NCBI RefSeq assembly: GCF_005239225.2
Contig: NC_133302.1
Location: 18,889,357 to 18,953,356, forward strand
Origin: Populus alba
Lineage: Eukaryota; Streptophyta; Magnoliopsida; Malpighiales; Salicaceae
Reading direction: 5' to 3'
DNA: 64,000 bases
Below, one piece after another: positions 1 through 12,161 of this stretch; the first letter of the stretch is position 1; the number at the start of each line of letters is the position of its first letter. Under the pieces are notes generated by a model that saw nothing but the letters and a program-made list of their open reading frames with translations, was not told where the DNA came from and searched no databases. The position numbers and the translations under genes are program-made.

Positions 1-194
1 GGTGTGTTACGGGTGCTAATACCTTCCTTAACCACAACCAGTCCCTTAACCGCGATCTCTGACAAGGCCAGTGCATCCAGTTTCCTAGTAGCCCGCAATC
101 AATTACTAGGTGGCGACTCTAACGAACCAATCAATTCCACACAACGAGAAAAATTGCCAGCCGATGCCGCGCGCGGATTTTCCGACGTGCGACA
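1..194 (+). repeat. LTR-like repeat, copy A (cut by window start)
   Basis: This stretch is a direct repeat of 1960-2178. Shared landmarks, in order, are GGGTGCTAATACCTTCC (diverged in copy B), GGTGRCGACTCTAACGAACC, GCCGATGCCG and the closing GACGTGCGACA. A more diverged relative lies at 61012-61210. The closing TGCGACA and the presence of two copies in the same orientation suggest the 3' part of a long terminal repeat, probably of a Ty3/gypsy-type element. The 5' end of this copy lies outside the window, so its full length is unknown. Confidence 0.6.
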
Positions 195-1755
195 AAATGG
201 AGCGGAGGAGGCAATCGCAAGCGGAGGTCGGTGGCGATGTTGTGGCTCACGGACGACAAAAAATTTTAATATATTTTTTTAGGGGTGAAAATCGGGTAGC
301 AAAAATTTGAAAATATATTTTCAAAAAATCCAAAAATAGAGAAAAACAATGAAAATCCCAAAAAATATGCTTTTTAATATATTCTTGTCATTTTATCATT
401 TTCAGCGTCGTCTAAAAAAGAATTTAAATTTTCAAAAGATTTTCAAACGTGTTCGACTTTTCACCTGTCATTTTTAAAATCATCGATTTTCCTCATTAAA
501 TCGACGTTGATATTGCTCGTTTTCAAAAAAATACAAAAAAATAAGAAAAATCAAAATTTACAAAAAGAAAGAAGTTGAGGGACCAAGTTGAAAAACCTAG
601 CAATATTTCACCTATAAATACCAGTCTTCTCAACACATTTGAGAGGAGGGGGGCAATTTTGAAATATCAGAAAAATCAAAAAAAAACCTAAACCTAAACT
701 TATCTCTACCATTGAACCAGCCGCCCCCCTCCGGTTTTAAATTTTTTGATCTCAAGCCGCTGCTGACCATTTTTCTTCTTCTCCAAACAGCCGCCCGTCG
801 AACCATCTCCTTCTCCCTTTGAAACCAAAAGCCAGCAGCCTCTCCTCTCTCCACCCTCACCTCATAGAAGACAACCCCTCTCTCTCACTCACGGCGATCC
901 TCCAGCACCGGACAAGCAGACCCTGCCGGCCACACAACGCAAGTCCCCCCTTCATCATCTCCTTCGGTCGGCAACAAACCGACTCCCCTGCACCAGCCTC
1001 AACTCCAAGCCAGCCAGCCGCCGGCCAGACCTCTCCATCGTCCTCTCCTTTCTCAGCCGACCGCAAGCAGCACCACAGAAACGGCCTCCCCTAAGCCACG
1101 CAGCCGCAGGTGATCTCCTTCACTGCCAGCTGACCAGCTCACCAAGGTCGGATCAGAGCCGCCCGATAGCAGCCCGACAACGGCACCCACAGATCCCAAA
1201 CCGGTTCGCTTTCTTCCTCCAGCAGCAGCGGCGTCCACCGATTCACCATCAGCCATTAGTGCCACTCGATCTACAACCCGAAACAGAGGAGAAGAAGACT
1301 ACTCGGTCGCCAGAGACAGAGAAGGGAGGAGGTAGAGCAACGGGGCAGATCAAAAAAAAGAAAAGGAAAACGATGCAGATCTGAAAAAAGAACAAAAACA
1401 GATTTGAAATCAAAGAAAAATTAAAATCGACTGCTGTGTGTGTTTATTTCCTTGTTTTGCAGATCACCGATGGTTTAGGAAGACAGGAGAAGAAGAAGCT
1501 GTTCTGGATCGACTGTTTGCAAGCTCCTCACGGTGGCGCGTGAACCCACGCGCCGCAAGTGGCGGTGGCACGTGGAGCAACACGCCGCCAACGTGCCAGC
1601 ACTATTCAGGCGACCCCGAATTGTTTTTTTTCCTGAATCATAGGGACTATTTTGTAGTTTTTTCAATTATGTGATGTAAGTTTTGTTTAGTTTTTGAATT
1701 TTTTATTTGTATTGTGGATGTAAAAGAAAAAGAAAAGAAACAAAAATAGTGAAAG
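195..1755 (+). mobile_element. Non-coding interior of a putative non-autonomous LTR element
   Basis: This DNA lies between the two direct repeats. It begins with about 400 bp of AT-rich sequence. A C-rich, low-complexity block follows at about 700-1330, whose short open frames match no family I recognise. The end is a purine run at about 1723-1755 that could serve as a polypurine tract just before a TG at 1756. I see no gag, protease, reverse transcriptase or integrase motifs, so the element would depend on enzymes supplied elsewhere. No convincing primer-binding site was found after 194, which weakens the reading of one complete element. Confidence 0.4.
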
Positions 1756-2178
1756 TGTATGTGTGTGTTTGTATTTTGTTTTATTTATTTGTATATATTT
1801 TTTAATGATAAAATTGCAAATATATTAAAGAAGAATTTAATATTTTGATCGGATCAGTTAAGAATTATTAACTTATACGTAAGTGATATTTCTAATTTCC
1901 GTTGAAAAGATAATTATTAAAACTTCTTTAACACATCAAATTCGCGAAGCAGCTTACCTCAGGTAGGGTGCGTTAGGGGTGCAAATACTTTCCCTAACCA
2001 CAATCAGTCCCTTACCCGCGAATCTCTGACAAGACCAGTACATCTGGTTTTCTAGTAGCCTTCAATAAATTACTAGGTGGTGACTCTAACGAACCAATTC
2101 AAGCAACGAATACGACGAACGTAACAAGAGAAAAAGTCGTTAGCCCGATGCCGTGCGGATTTGTTGACGTGCGACATT
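1756..2178 (+). repeat. LTR-like repeat, copy B
   Basis: The part from about 1960 to 2178 matches copy A at 1-194. The proposed start at 1756 (TG directly after a purine-rich run) is a guess. The end at about 2178 (GTGCGACA) is supported by the point where similarity to copy A stops. Only about 45 bp separate this end from the splice acceptor of the NECAP exon at 2223, so the element sits in, or has replaced, an intron of that gene. Confidence 0.55.
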
Positions 2179-2222
2179 TATTTTCAATTTCGTTACTAAA
2201 TCAGCTGTCTGGAATTATACAG

Positions 2223-3004
2223 GTGGTCGTCTTAGGCATGCATTTATTGGCATAGGATTTAGAGAAAGAACAGAAGCTTATGATTTCCAGGCGGCGCTGC
2301 ATGATCACATGAAGTATGTTCAAACCCATAAATGTATCATTTACCTTTTCTTTACATAGTTCATACTCCACGTATCCTTTGTATTGTGTAGTTGATGTTT
2401 TATACGGGTTCTCCCGTAGAGATGAAATTCCCACTAGCAAAATGTTGATTAATACAGGCATTCTCTCATGTTGTCTCTTAAAGATATCTGGACAAGAAGA
2501 AAACTGCGGAAGAGATGGAACAGCATTTTCAGGAAACTTCCTCGGTTGATTACAGTTTAAAAGAAGGGGAAACACTTGTACTACAAATGAAAAACGTAAG
2601 CTCATGTGCATCTACATTTCCCAACTATGTTTGTATGGATACGTTAAGCATCCTAATATCTATTGAAATTTGCTCTTCTTGTATGACAGAAACCTAGAGG
2701 TAGTGTGAAGTCCAAGTTTTTCGAGCAGGGTCTGAACAATCTGTCATTGGAGGGGAAGAGCGATGGAAAAGAACCCTCGCTTAGTATCAGACCGCCTCCA
2801 CCTCCCCCTGCACCGCCTTCACCGGCTACAAGTGTACAGATTTCTCCATCAAACTTGCCACCAAAAATTACTCTTGATGGAAATTCTACTGAAAAATCCC
2901 CCAACTTGGCAAAGGATGAAGCAGAACACACGCATTTTCCTGACAATGAAAGCTCACAAGACATACAAGATGATGATTTCGGAGAGTTTCAAGCAGCTGG
3001 GTGA
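2223..3004 (+). CDS. NECAP-like (DUF1681) endocytic adaptor, last three exons
   Basis: Three exons are visible: 2223-2313, 2484-2595 and 2690-3004, with matching phases and GT/AG borders. The first encodes RHAFIGIGFRERTEAYDFQA, a signature of the PH-like NECAP domain. The second gives YLDKKKTAEEMEQHF and YSLKEGETLVLQMKN. The third is a proline-rich tail ending DDDFGEFQAAG. FGEF fits the hydrophobic-G-(P/D/E)-hydrophobic motif that binds adaptin ear domains, so a role in clathrin-coat trafficking is expected from the family. It looks closest to the Arabidopsis At1g03900 type (from memory). The 5' exons, which should encode the start of the PH-like domain, are absent because the retroelement at 1-2178 lies directly upstream. 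They may continue left of the window (element in an intron), or the gene may be truncated. Confidence 0.8.
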
Positions 3005-3836
3005 TGAGGATTAGAAATTGATATATTTATAATCAAATTCCTCGGCCTCCTTTCTTGCCTTTGTGGGATTGGAGTTCTTAAGGGTTTAGATTGAGATCCA
3101 ACTACGACATTTTGATTACCATGTTCTGTGAAATATTCAGTAAATATTACGACAAGTGGATTTACCCTTCCGACCGCATTACGCTGCTTAGATTGATTTA
3201 CCTTATTCGCCAGCACTACGTCAAATTACAAGAGGCTAATGTGCAATCAAACAACTGCTCCAATTGCAATGTACTTTATTTCTTAAAGCTAACCCCTCCA
3301 GCTCTATGTTGTTATTGGGGCTGTTTGGGAAACTATTTGAAATTGTGGTTCTTGGGCTGTTTGGGATTTTTTTTGAAATTGTATTTTCTAGAAAAAAAAA
3401 TTTATAAATATTTTAATGTTTTTGAATTATTTTAGTGTTTTGATATAAAAATAATATTATAAAAAAAATATTTTAATATATTTTTAAATAAAAAATATAT
3501 TATTGTATTTTTATTAGATCAAAATTACCAAAACTTCTTTAAGATTTTAGGCTCTAATATTCCAAATTCCTTACAACTCCATTCTTCATATTTATATAAT
3601 CAATTACATAACTCATGGTCAAGAAGCTGTGTTTTCTCTCTTAATTTCTTGAAGGGGTAATTACAAAAAAATCTTGTCGGTTTTTATTTTTAGGTTTGAG
3701 ATATTATAGTTTTTTTCCTAAATTTTACACAAGTGCTAATACTTAATATCTAAAAAAAAACCATAAAATACATTTGATTATTTATAGGTTTTTTTTATTA
3801 TATTCATCATAATAACTAAAACCCCCTGAATGGAGC
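3005..3836. other. Intergenic, AT-rich, with one high-copy AT repeat
   Basis: This holds the 3' flank of the NECAP-like gene. From about 3330 to 3520 there is one copy of an AT-rich interspersed repeat (GTGTTTTGATATAAAAATAA, then ATTTTAATATATTTTTAAAT) that recurs at least ten times in this window. No coding signal was seen. Confidence 0.5.
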
Positions 3837-4180
3837 CTAAAATAACAAGATTTCAGCAACAACTTCTTTAACCAAAGAATCAAATATTTGGCTTTCAAGC
3901 TCTACTCCAAGTGCATATGCATCTACTTCAATGTCCAACCATCTTCTATGTTGTCTGCTCATGTCCTTGTCTACAAGCTCATCTACCATACAACCCTCCA
4001 TCCTGCTCCATTCAGAGACCTCCTTGTACACATCTTCAACTAACCTTCCCTTTCGAGTTTCGCCCATGCTTTGTATCCACCACCGACATCTCGTCTATAT
4101 CTCAAATCCAGACATTTACTTGCACAATCAAATAATACTTCATGCTCTAGCCTAGCATCAACATCTTCACTTTCAAACAT
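3837..4180 (-). pseudogene. DUF4378 C-terminal fragment (TRM/LONGIFOLIA-like), frameshifted
   Basis: On the minus strand, 4180 to about 4040 reads HEVLFDCASKCLDLRYRRD, followed by VGGGYKAWAKLE. After a one-base frame change it continues LVEDVYKEVSEW, MEGCMVDELVDKDMS, RRWLDIEVDAYALGVELE, and ends SLVKEVVAEILLF and a stop. This matches the C-terminal DUF4378 domain of plant TRM/LONGIFOLIA-type proteins, which act at microtubules and in organ elongation. Nothing of the long upstream part of such a protein is present. The frameshift and missing N-terminus make it a relic, probably a truncated duplicate. Confidence 0.65.
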
Positions 4181-5100
4181 GTTTTTTTCTCCTTTCATTA
4201 CCCATTTATTTTATATCATGCCCTGCTAGGATCGTTCAAAGAGATTAAGAACTCGTCAGGGAGGAAAAAACATTAAATTAATGTTTTTCTAGTGCTTTTT
4301 CATGATTTTTGATGTAAAAAAAATCATTTTGATACCAACTTTTTTTAAAAAAAGATATTGCTTTCGATTTAGTGTTTTATGTGAGTATATTATGTTATTA
4401 GAATGAAAGAGATTTGATAGAAAAATCTTGTTTAAGAAAAAGAAATGAGGTTTGTGAGAAAATTATGCAAATTTATATTTATTATGTACGAGAATAAATA
4501 TTTTTTTTGTTTAATTTGATTTGTTTCTAAAATGAAAAACTATAATTTCTTAAATTTTAAATGAAAAATGAAAAGGAATCAAAATATAAGAGATTTTTTA
4601 TAATTATTCTTTTTTTTAATTCAAATACCAAGATTAGTATTATAATAAATTTATTTTTAAATACATTAATAAACTTAATGCAATATTATAATAGATTGTT
4701 TCACATACATACAAAAATAATAACAACAAAAAAATCTTATGACTTCTCAATGAAATTAACAACTCAATTGATTTTTTATTGTTATTGTTTGTTAATATTG
4801 AAGTGGGCTTGACAGAAGATTTTCTACCCGCCCAAACTGGATTCAAAGTACCAACCAACTCTTATCTTGTCGGACAAAGTTACATGTTGCTGGCATTATT
4901 ACGGGACCCACCAAACCAAGAAGCAACTGTGGGACCCTTTTTTTTTTTTTTTTTCGGTTTTTTTTTTTTTTTAATCTCGTAGTATGTTTCAAACAAGAAT
5001 TATAGTTGTTTTTTTTTGTTTATCTTTTGCAGATAAAAAGATAGAAAAAAGAATTTTATTTGGGTCCGCATGAAACTCTGTTTAAGTCTGAACTCTAAAG
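4181..5100. other. Intergenic, AT-rich, with a long interrupted T tract
   Basis: Low-complexity AT-rich DNA. A T tract broken only by CGG runs from about 4939 to 4972. No gene, RNA or recognisable element was found. The last part may hold the promoter of the gene that follows. Confidence 0.4.
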
Positions 5101-6055
5101 TCTCTGTCGATATGGAGTTCTATTTATTCAAGTATTTCTTTGGATGATAGGGCTTTTGGGCACCACTAACTTGCCCTTTTACACCACGTAAGTTCTCTCT
5201 ATAGCTTTAATTTCCAGAATTTCCAGTCTTTATCTGCTTCTCCTTGCCGTTTGCCATAAGGGTTGCTCAAAAAAAGCTATTCTTCAGAAGGGTTTTCTTT
5301 TTCTTTGATCATCAACTTTTATCAATCTCTGTTTTTGCTGTTAAGTTTAGTTCTTTCTCTCTTTTGCATTATTTTTAAGCCTGGTTTTTTAGGTATGTAT
5401 TTTGCACTGTGATTTTTTTTTTTTTTTATCACCAATTTACCATACGCAGAGATAGCTAAGAGAAAATCAGAATTGACAGGATTTTGGTGGTTCTTTTTCT
5501 AAATTTACTGCCTTTCTTCTTAGGAAAATTTGAACCTCGTAAGGATAAGTCTTAAATTGATACTCCATGTTTTGAGTTGTCTTCCTATGCAATGAATTGC
5601 CGGAAAGTTTTTTACTGAATTTTAAATTTATAGACTTTTAGTTGTGGTTTTTGTGTTATGTTTATTCAAGTGGGTGCAATAATTTAATATAATTTTTATG
5701 CTGGTCCAATGAATTATTGATGTAAAGTTTTGATTTTGAGCTTAAATTAAAAAAAAAAAAAAGTTATCTTAAATTATTGATGTAAAGTTGCTCCTACAGT
5801 TTTATATTTACTGGTGATATTTGTTTCTGTGGTTTCTTTTTATGTTTCTGTTTCCTTTATACATGAAAATTAAGGTTATCTGAAGGATATGGTCCAGCAA
5901 AAGAGCATGGAGAAATTTTAATTATTTTTCATTTACTGAATGTTGGTTTCAATTCCTGTAGAGAATTGAAGCTGCGAGGATTGCTGTCACACTAACTATT
6001 AAATTACAAAGTGGAAGAATATCACCTGTTGCTGTGAGGCTAATTTATGACCACT

Positions 6056-9000
6056 ATGGACCTGAAAGGTGTAGCATGGGTTGGTGACATTTATCTGAAA
6101 TTCGAAGCTAGGTTGCTGGAAGTGGAAGAAATTATGTGTGAGGTACGTTCTTTTTTGTAATGTCACCTGAAACTAATACCTATATATCTCAAAAGGCCAG
6201 TCTAAGGGCTGTATCTCTCTGCTGCCCAGATTTGGAGGCAGCTGAATTTGAATGGCCTGCAAGAGCAGTGCAGTTTCCTCCCAAGTTGCAAATGTACTGT
6301 TGTGGCTTTTTTATGAGATTGGCCTTTATCATTTTTCTGTTTCAATTATTTCCATGGAAAGAGATTCATGATGATCTCCTTTGAGCTCTTATCCGGTGTG
6401 CGTTCCACTCCGTGCATTACCTATTTATGGTCCCCATCCAATTATTGATGGCTTGATTGATATTTTATTGGGAATTGAGTAATTTACTGTCTAAAGCTAA
6501 TTGCCCCTTGCTACTTTTCTGATTTTGGATTTAGGCTTGGTTGTTGTGGTTGTTGTTTCGGACAGGAAGCAGTAAAATATGTCGAAAACCAGATGCAGAC
6601 TGTTAGTAATAATGTGAGGAAATTCTACTCAGATGTCATGCAAGATTTGTGCTCTCCAGATTCAGAGGATCCTGCAAATGGGGCAGTCTCCAAATTTCCT
6701 GTAGATTCGGGAGCTGATGTTGGGATCTATATGAAGCCAGAAGATGGTATGGAAGAAAAATGTGGAAAGGCTGATGATTCTGAGCAATTGACTGAGGATC
6801 CGAAGATGACTACTGATTCTGGTTCTGATTGTCTCCCACTGCGTAGAAGGATTACTGTGAGAAGAATTACAAGGCAGCATAGTAAAGGAAGTTTGTCCAG
6901 TAAATCAAACCTGGATACTGATAAAAACTCTAACTGCAATAATGTGTCTCCAAATGAGATATCAGGAACTACCACTCTTTCGAGTAAATTTTCATCAAAT
7001 GTTGAACTTTCTGATCAAAATCTGGAAGCATCTTGTGATCAGACAGCAAGACTTGCAACTCCAGGGTGTGTTGAAGTTACAGATCATTTCTCCATGGAAG
7101 AAAGTAACAATGAGATAGAAAATGCAAGCAAACACGTGCCAGAGATCTCATTCAATAAACCATCATTGGATATGGTTAAAATCACTGAAACTGGCAGGCA
7201 TGAAGGAACAGACAGTAGACCTTCCAGCAGAAAACCTATTAGAAGAATCAAATGGTGAGTGTTTTTTGCACAGTTCTTTCTGATTTTTTTTTCTTTTTTT
7301 GTACTTTTAGAGTGATCTATTTTGACTTCTATTTCTTCAGGTGTTTGCATAAGCAATGAGTTTGTTTCTATGATAGAATCTGCTGCAAATGGGAATATGC
7401 AGACTAACAAATTTGCTTATGAGGAGGATTTTGTGTCTAATTCAGGTATGCACATGTTGCATTTATGCACTTAAAAATCATCTTGATATTGAAATCAGGA
7501 AAAAAAAAAATACATGTATTTGTGGTCATTAGGTTTTGCAATATAATTCACTGCTAAAAAAGTCAAATGAGGAACTGACTTGATGAGAAAAGAGAGGATT
7601 TCATTATATCAGAAAATGGCGCCTGGCAAAATGTTGTTCAATTTGGAATTTTTTTCAATCAACTTATCAATCTGTGCACTCTCTAGACTGCTAAATAAAT
7701 AGTGTATATTCTTCAGCTTTCTTTCTGGTATCTTGTTTCTGTAGCACCAAAGCCACTCTATTGGTTTTGAGTCATGGCCGTTGTATTTTCATGGAAGGAT
7801 TTGTCAGCTTAGCTGTTAGAACAATTTAAAATTGTTTCAATTTGTACCTTGATTACTACAGTAGAGTTGTGTAAACAGAATGCTGTGGCAAGGGTACATA
7901 AATCTTCTGGTATCCGCAGTTGATCATGTTCTATGTTTCCTGAAGTTTTGGATTAGGCATACAGATAACTATACCTAGTTTTTAACATTGAATAAGTTGT
8001 GTATAACCCTAAACAAGACATCGGTTATTATTTAATGGCAATCATAGCATAAAGTTTCTTCACATTATATCACTCGTATTTTCAAACTCGATGGATTAAT
8101 TGATATAAACTGTATTTTGATTAATTTAGTTTTGCAATTTGTGTGCATGTGCTGGATGGTTGAGTGTTATTCCATGGATTGTATATCTGTCTGACAAAGC
8201 TTAATTGCTGATATAGCTTGTTTCTAACTCTCTTGCTCTTTGGCCTATCATGTCCAAGGTTTTTTAACTTTATGATCTTACATCTGAAAATATATAGACT
8301 TTTTTCCTTCCCACCCAGACTGCATAAAGCTCTTGTTTTCTTTGCTACACCATTGATTTTTATTAACCTTTCATGTCCAACAGCAGTGAGTTTTAAGAGA
8401 AATTAATTCCATAGGTTAAGCTACATTGCTTTAGTTCAAGAGTAATGTCCCGGGCTTGCAAGCACAATGGCATGAGTTGAATGTCTTTGCTAAACTACAG
8501 TTTATGATTAACTTTAAAAGTAGCTTGCTCCTGTCTTTATTTTGTCTCTCTTTGTAATTAAATTCCAGATGTTTCAAAGAAACACGAACGATAAGAAAGA
8601 AAAATGTTCATGTTATCCTCACTATTTGTGGTGAATGCTGATGCTTCATTGAAAGTATCAAATTCATTATGAACATGCAAATCCAAAATTTATGACAACG
8701 AAGTTTGCTTAAATTCTAAAGCATGGAAGATGCATCTTGGGATATGAAAGTTAGCCTAACAACAGCTTCTCAATTCAGTCCTGTTTAGGCATCCATATCT
8801 TCCAAAGCCCATTTTTCTCCATCAAATTTTCAATCTGTGTTTATGATCTATAAATGCTGATATTTTCTGTTTTCATGTTATTAATTTTTATAGCCACTGA
8901 TGTTAGCCTAATTTTGCTGGAAGTTCAGATGAATGGAGAACAGAATCGGATGAAGATGATACAATCATTGACGAGGGTATGGAAATCATTCAAGTGGACA

Positions 9001-9373
9001 AGGCTAGGCTTGAGGAAGTATGTGTTTTGGTGAATGTAGATGAATTTCATCATGTTCCCCGTGAAGGCAAAAACAGGCCTTACAAGGTAATCTGTCCCAC
9101 CACTCCGTTTACTTGATCCATCATCAAATTTCTGTGCCTCTCTCCCCATTAATTGTTTTTTTTAATGTTCTTATTTAGAAGATTCGGGATGTTTTTTGTT
9201 CAAGAAAGAGGTCAGTGATTAAGGAATATGAGCAGCTTGCTGTACAGTGCAGCAGTGATTCAAAATCCAAACAAGAAGAGAGTATAACAAGTTTAATGCC
9301 AACTCTTTCTATAAAGGAAGCAAACAGATCCTTATCTCATGATCCTTCAGAACCAGAGTGGGAGCTTGTCTAG
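6056..9373 (+). CDS. Plant-specific protein of unknown function (starts MDLKGVAWVG)
   Basis: Five coding exons: 6056-6142, 6566-7254, 7354-7445, 8929-9086 and 9179-9373. The start ATG at 6056 gives MDLKGVAWVGDIYLKFEARL, a terminus I associate with a conserved but uncharacterised plant protein (possibly the At2g31130 type, from memory). Exon 2 continues EAVKYVENQMQTVSNNVRKF, then a long Ser/Asp-rich, probably disordered stretch with a basic patch LRRRITVRRITRQHSKG. The C-terminal part is more ordered: DEWRTESDEDDTIIDEGMEI, then CVLVNVDEFHHVPREGK, ending EPEWELV. No membrane segment or catalytic motif is visible. A 5' UTR intron probably ends at the acceptor near 5960. The exon 3 acceptor is ambiguous: AG at 7353 keeps the frame, while AG at 7340 gives an early stop. 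I do not assign a function. Confidence 0.7.
7446..8928 (+). other. Large third intron of the unknown gene
   Basis: A 1.48-kb intron with GT at 7446 and AG at 8927-8928. It contains no coding similarity that I recognise and no clear transposon. Confidence 0.5.
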
Positions 9374-10300
9374 ATAACAGCAGTACAGTACTCGTGTTTG
9401 GGAGTGAGGTTGCTTTTGCTTTTAGATGCTTTTTAAAAGTGCTTTTTTCTTAAACAAAAACTTCAAAATGATGTTTTTTTTTAATGTTTTTTTTTTTATT
9501 AGTTTTGATGTGGCGATATAAAAAATCTAAAAAATAAATAAATAATTTTGATATATGTTCAAAGCAAAAAATATGTTTTAAAAACACCTTGAATCACAGT
9601 AAGAAACACGCTCTTAGTGATGCATTCACACACACATGTATACAATTGCTGAATGGGGTGGCTAAGAAGTGCCAGATGTTAATAATGGCAGCTGGGTTTC
9701 GCCCAAACCTTATTCCCTTTCTTTGTTTGTTCTCTTTTCGTTGACTGTTGAAGTTGGGAAACGACAGAGAAGAAATACTGATAAATAGCCTCATATAATT
9801 ATGAAAGTTGTGAATTTAAATCGAGTTATTTTATGCTGTCCTCAAATTATGGGGACGCAAGTTCTATTTACATGCATGGCCTTTGTGCCTTGAATTCCAA
9901 GCTAAACCTCAGATGGTTGAAGGAATTGTTTCCCTCCTTCCTCACAGTTGCAAATCCATGAAGTTTGGATTCTCTCGAGAGCTGCAAGAGTTGCTATATT
10001 TGGATTTCTTTTAATTTGTTCTTACATTTTCGAAGTTACTTGAAGGCAGAAGGTGCTGCTACCATGATGACTGGCAACTAAGATAATACTAAAACCAAGG
10101 CACGTGACAACTCTCTGTGAAGGATACTTGGATGGTCGGCAACTGATCAAGCTGGTACAAAATGAAATAGCAAGTTAAATGATCTGATAATTCTAAACCA
10201 AGAAACAGAAAAACTCAATTTTAATTGTTTTTTTCACTTGGTTACAACTCGAGTTTAGTAAAATTACTCTAAACTAAGACAGCACAACTCTTACTGATGA
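9374..10300. other. Convergent intergenic region with one AT repeat
   Basis: This separates the 3' end of the unknown gene (+) from the 3' end of the TBL gene (-). A copy of the AT-rich interspersed repeat lies at about 9430-9590, in reverse orientation to the copy near 3400. The rest shows no gene. Confidence 0.45.
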
Positions 10301-12016
10301 TCAAACAACCAGATGCTTGGAATTTGAAGTGTCCACGACCAAGGATGCATACAAGAGCCTGTTCCATGTATCAGGTAGCCCAGGTAAACACCAATGGCTG
10401 CAATCAGGTTGAGATTTTTCTTGCAGTTGCTGCACAGTTTTCAAAAGCTTTTCCTGCTTTCTTGCATACAAAGCTGGATGTGCATCTCTTCTATACTCGG
10501 ATAGCTTTGTAATGTTCAGGTATCTCACTGGTATCATCATGCCTCGAATTGTTTTCTCAATAATTTCTTTGATTGGTTTAGGAAATGCAGGCACATACGA
10601 TTCATCCATATTGGGTTGGGTTGTGTTGTAACACCATTGCTTCCCTTGGTGTAGTGGCGATATGCTGCGGAAAAAGACGGTTGTTTTGGACGCATCAACA
10701 TGGTGATCGATCCAACGAGCCCAAGTCCTCATGCCTTTCCTTAGAGCAGACTCGATCTCCATCTCCTCAACTAATTTTCCTTTGTATTGAAACAAATCCC
10801 ACCTGCAAAATCATCACCCATTTTGACATGATTTCTCGTTCAAAATCCACAAGTTGATTACCTGCCATTATAGCTCAACAGGAAACTTACGACTTCATTT
10901 TCCCACTGTGAACCCACCAATGAGCAGTGTTGAATACCATGACATCAGCTCCACGCCACTTCTCGGCTAAGGGTGACAGTTTGTCAAGCCTTAGAATCCT
11001 GCTCCCATTTTCTTGCTTAAGTTGCACCAAAAATGGGCTCCAATAAAACTCCACAGAACAATTATAGTCCTGTAAGAGGAATAAACTCTACGTTTCAAGG
11101 TTTTTTAAATTGCTAGAGGGTTATAATTCAACTACTAAGAATCACTGGAGGACGATGATAGCATAACAAAGAATAATCTTACCTTTGCTTTGAAGACCTT
11201 ATAGACACCGCTACGAGCATCAACATGAGCTTGAGAAGAAGGTATGGCTGAATAAAGAAGGCAAGCTAGAGATTCCCATTGGTTTCTGTTGAGGGAATCT
11301 CCAACTATTATCACCCTCTTTCCTCTGAGTCTCTCCAACATGTCTATTCCATTAAACCTTGAACACCAATCTTTGTTAAGAAGAACACAAAACATGCACC
11401 TTTTTCTTCTTCTTTTTACAAGTTAAAATCTTGGCTTAAAAGACCTATAATGCAATAAGCTAAAAAAACATGGGCATAGGCTAATACCCCCACAAAACAT
11501 GGGCATAAACAAAACAAAATGCACTTATGGTAAGAAATCTTACCTTGGAACATCACAGTCTTTGGCTTCCCAGCTCCATTTCTCATATTCAAAGTCTGGC
11601 CTTCCATTCCTCTGGCAGCTTACCTGTTCACTAAGAAACGGACATTCAGCTGCAGTATGTCGAGGGCCTCCCTCTGGTTCATAAACCCATTTCCCATCAA
11701 ATATATTGCACTTCACTTCCTCCTCTTTCATAGGGTTCAAGTCATTCTCGACCAAGTTTGTGCTCCCATTCTTGACCAAGTTTGTGGACTCCAACAGTTC
11801 ACTAGACGTGAGACTGGACATTGGCATCGATACACCAACATTTAGAAGTGATGAAAATTTCGGGCTGTTCTGACATTGTTTTAGAAAAAACATCAGTACA
11901 ATGAAACTCATGAAGCTTGCAAATATGCAAAGCCTCCAATTTTTACCAATGGTGGAGCTACCAGCTTCCATGCCTTCTGTGTGTTTGTGCTTCTTCAAGT
12001 TTGTAGAGAGGTCCAT
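10301..12016 (-). CDS. TBL-family (trichome birefringence-like) polysaccharide O-acetyltransferase
   Basis: Four exons on the minus strand: 12016-11544, 11357-11183, 11069-10891 and 10802-10301, encoding 442 residues. A membrane anchor is visible at about residues 28-45, as in type II Golgi proteins. The TBL domain begins at about C103 ([16 protein letters not shown]), followed by [20 protein letters not shown]. The esterase-like catalytic motifs are present: GDS at 177-179 ([15 protein letters not shown]) and DxxH at 409-412 ([15 protein letters not shown]). Family members acetylate xylan, mannan, xyloglucan or pectin in the Golgi. The substrate here cannot be read from the sequence. The start was placed at the first true ATG, 12016. 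The second TBL gene at 25660 is clearly a different clade, so this pair is not a recent tandem duplication. Confidence 0.88.
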
Positions 12017-12140
12017 GTTTTGTGCACAAGGGCGGCCAACCACAACTTAACTAAGTTTATTATTCTATAATGTGCAAAGCTTAATGAATCCTTGTCAATG
12101 CACGCACATGAATTAATAGATATGGTAACTGGTCTTTAAC

Positions 12141-12161
12141 GCAGCAGCAGCAGCAGCAGCA
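12141..12161. repeat. (CAG)n microsatellite upstream of the TBL gene
   Basis: About seven CAG/GCA units sit 125-145 bp upstream of the TBL start codon, in the likely 5' UTR or promoter. Confidence 0.8.

Noticed and set aside
819..1265. Open frames with Pro/Ser-rich translation in the C-rich block
   Set aside because: Low complexity, open on both strands, no family features, and located inside a putative LTR element.
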